DNA of 64,000 nucleotides, from positions 1 to 64,000 of the forward strand of contig JAIXMR010000016.1 in the NCBI GenBank assembly GCA_025677835.1, in the 5' to 3' direction. Positions 61,616 through 64,000 of the stretch are shown piece by piece; position 1 is the stretch's first letter, and the number at the start of each line of letters is the position of its first letter. This DNA is from Sporodiniella umbellata. Its lineage: Eukaryota; Mucoromycota; Mucoromycetes; Mucorales; Rhizopodaceae. Both the position numbers and the translations under genes were made by a program. The notes below the pieces were generated by a model, which had not been told where the DNA came from, did not search any database, and saw only the letters and a program-made list of their open reading frames with translations.

Positions 61616-63498
61616 ATGTTGAGAACAATAACCACAAAGCGAGGTAGAATCTAGGTTGATTTGCTTATTTTGTTTTGATTAACTTTGGTTTTTAATAGCA
61701 GCCAATTTGGCCCGACATGCCAAAATGCTCCCAGGCGTAGTTTCTGTCGCACGTACATTTGCCAGTGAAGCTGCTCCCAACCCTAACGCCAACCCAATCA
61801 CTGGAAAAACCACTTTTGGCAGTCTTTCTGATGAAGACCGTATTTTCACCAACGTTTACTTAAAGCACGATTACAAGTTGAAAGGCGCTTTAAAGCGTGG
61901 TGATTGGTACAAAACTAAAGAAATGGTTTTGAAAGGACACGATTGGATCATTAACGAAATGAAAGAATCCGGTCTTCGTGGGCGTGGTGGTGCCGGTTTT
62001 CCTACTGGCTTAAAGTGGAGTTTCATGAACAAGCCTTTGGATGGACGGTAAGAATACAGATTACCAACCAGCAAGAAAAATGAAAGATTTTTACTAATTT
62101 TTTTTTTTTTTTCAGTCCTCGCTATCTTGTTATCAATGCTGATGAAGGTGAGCCCGGTACTTGTAAAGATCGTGAAATTCTTCGTGGCGATCCACATAAA
62201 TTGATTGAAGGTTGTCTTCTTGCTGGTTCTGCCATGAAAGCCAATGCTGGTAATTGATTATTGAATTGAAGAGTTCGCAGTTGTTAATATTTTTTTTTTT
62301 TTTTAAAAAAAAAGCCTACATTTATATCCGTGGTGAATTTTATCAAGAAGCTACCCACCTTCAAACTGCCATCAACGAAGCATATGAAGCTGGTTTGATT
62401 GGTAAGAACGCTTGTGGATCAGGTTACGATTTTGATGTGTATATTCACCGTGGTGCTGGTGCTTATATCTGTGGTGAAGAAACCAGTTTGATTGAATCTA
62501 TTGAAGGCAAGCAAGGAAAGCCTAGATTGAAGCCTCCTTTCCCTGCCGACATTGGTCTTTTCGGCTGTCCTACTACTGTTACCAACGTTGAGACTGTTGC
62601 TGTTGCCCCTACTATTCTCCGTCGGTAAGACTAAAGCCAATGAGGGTTTTTGAAACAAAATCTCAATTGTTTATTTTTTTAGTGGTGGTTCTTGGTTTGC
62701 CAGCTTCGGTCGTCCTCGTAACGCTGGTACTAAACTCTTCTGTATTTCTGGTCATGTTAACAACCCTGTTACCGTTGAAGAAGAGATGTCTATCCCTTTG
62801 AGAGAATTGATTGAAAAGCACTGCGGTGGTGTTCGTGGTGGTTGGGACAACTTGCTTGGTATTATCCCTGGTGGCTGCTCCGTCCCCGTTCTCCCCAAAA
62901 ACATTTGTGATGATGTCTTGTAAGTCTTTCTTGAGACGCTTTTCGTTTGCGCCTAAACTTTTCATACTAAAAACGATACAATAGGATGGATTTTGATGCG
63001 CTCCGTGATGTTACTTCTGGTCTTGGTACCGGTAAGTTTGGTTTATACCAAAATCTGATGGTATACTAACGTTTATTGATAAAATGCTTGTTTTGATTCT
63101 CATTTCTTGATAAACATAGCTGGTAAGTTTGTCCAACAGGCATTTCTGCTCTGTATGCTAACGCGTTACATTTAGCTGTTATTGTTATGGACAAGTCCAC
63201 AGACATTGTCAGAGCCATTTCTAGATTCGCCAAGTTCTATAGACACGAATCTTGCGGTCAATGTACACCCTGTCGTGAAGGTACCAAGTGGCTCGAAACC
63301 ATGATGGACCGTTTTGAAGATGGACGTGGTCATAAGGAAGAAATTGATCAAATCTGGGAATTGACTAAGCAGATCGAAGGACACACCATTTGTGCTCTTG
63401 GTGACGCTGCTGCATGGCCTGTACAAGGCTTGATCCGTCACTTCCGTCCTGAACTTGAGGAACGCATGGCTAAATTCGATTTAGCAAATAGATCATAA
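61616..63498 (+). CDS. NUO51: NADH:ubiquinone oxidoreductase 51-kDa subunit (NDUFV1)
   Basis: FMN- and NADH-binding subunit of mitochondrial complex I. Eight exons: 61616-61643, 61699-62047, 62116-62249, 62315-62624, 62683-62919, 62985-63031, 63120-63122 (3 nt) and 63176-63498, joining in frame to 476 residues. The first exon starts a basic mitochondrial presequence ([12 protein letters not shown]). Conserved motifs: [17 protein letters not shown] (FMN), [31 protein letters not shown], and the iron-sulphur segment [12 protein letters not shown] with the N3 cluster cysteines, plus a distal Cys in HTICALGD. The 3-nt exon CTG is inferred because it restores the conserved GTAAVIVMD; skipping it gives GTAVIVMD. 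Exons show C-rich, GGT/CGT-biased codons like the ribosomal gene, indicating high expression. Confidence 0.95.
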
Positions 63499-64000
63499 TT
63501 ATCACGCAAACCTTTCTTTCTCTTTCACCTCTTTCTTTCCCTTTTTTTTTCACAGTTCTCAATTAAAAATACAAAGTTATTTATAAAAAGAGTGCCTTTG
63601 TAAAGAAAAATATAACTTATTTAGAAAGTGTCATAAATGCCCATCATACGCGCATGATCTCTCTCCCTTTGGACGGGTAAAGAGTGTACAAGTGTGTGTA
63701 CCAACAGTTTATTGTTATATAAATATTTCTTCTCAAATGACTCAACAAAAAAAAACGAAGAAAATATATTAAATGATGAAATTGGATTTGAAAAAGCACT
63801 TATTTTATAAACAGAGCAGGTCCGTGATGGGTGAAAGTATACAAATTTGGAAGAAACTGACGAAAGTGGTGTAGAAATCAGAGGCCGAATCTTCGGGAGA
63901 GAGAGAGAGCGATGCGCCCAAACTGTAAAGACAAAAGGAGGGGAGGGGGAAGGCCTTTCTCTAGAGCGAGCACCCTTCATTTTATATAGTCCTTAGGTAC
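63499..64000. other. 3' flank of the complex I gene to window end
   Basis: Pyrimidine-rich 3' flank with AATTAAAAATAC-type sequence near 63561. A 119-codon minus-strand frame (63621-63980) is Ser/Pro-rich with no motif; it could be the end or 5' part of a gene beyond the window but is not called. Confidence 0.4.

Noticed and set aside
63621..63980. 119-codon minus-strand frame at the window edge
   Set aside because: Ser/Pro-rich without motif or clear splice link; could be a cut-off gene but cannot be supported.

Overview
This window is nuclear DNA of a filamentous fungus, most likely an early-diverging Mucoromycota species (Mucorales-like). The evidence is an AT-rich background, many short GT-AG introns (about 45-100 nt) with TACTAAC/GCTAAC-like branch sites, a division-1 chitin synthase, a DUF8032-type protein and typical opisthokont housekeeping genes in the standard code. 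I rebuilt about 26 genes by hand from splice sites, reading phase and protein motifs; most models close exactly in frame.

Layout. 0.9-11.1 kb: ankyrin+DIL protein, a two-TM unknown protein, ribonucleotide reductase small subunit, the six-exon U1 snRNP protein C gene and a Lunapark gene. 11.1-21.2 kb: a run of minus-strand genes (CTR copper transporter, SUR7/PalI-like protein, DPH1, importin-4/Kap123-type karyopherin, a broken SANT-like gene, a protein with two DUF8032 modules). 23.2-27.5 kb: plus-strand auxilin/Swa2, a stand-alone COG7 N-terminal fragment and an RA-PH protein. 27.6-30.7 kb: minus-strand NF-YA/HAP2 and a SANT + JAMM (MYSM1-like) protein. 30.7-35.3 kb has no recognisable gene. 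35.3-43.1 kb: EF-hand protein, F-box protein, RAD51 paralogue (XRCC3/RAD57), SET-domain methyltransferase and a small acidic protein. 43.1-46.1 kb is empty. 46.1-55.0 kb: ribosomal protein L10a (uL1), the mitochondrial dynamin Mgm1/OPA1, NUFIP1 and chitin synthase. 55.0-57.5 kb holds only a possible transposon relic. 57.5-63.5 kb: PP2A catalytic subunit, proteasome beta-3 and complex I 51-kDa subunit.

The genes do not form a pathway cluster. They serve separate basic tasks: nucleotide supply and DNA repair, pre-mRNA splicing, translation, nuclear import, membrane traffic, mitochondrial fusion and respiration, cell-wall synthesis, proteolysis and signalling. No secondary-metabolite, defence or CRISPR system is visible.

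The most notable points are very small coding exons (a 3-nt internal exon in the complex I gene; an ATG-only first exon and a 6-nt last coding exon in proteasome beta-3; a 5-nt first exon in L10a), a truncated COG7 copy, a SANT-like gene broken at homopolymers, a GC-richer gene-dense block at about 13-29 kb beside AT-rich gene-poor stretches, and very many long A or T runs, mostly inside introns and between genes.
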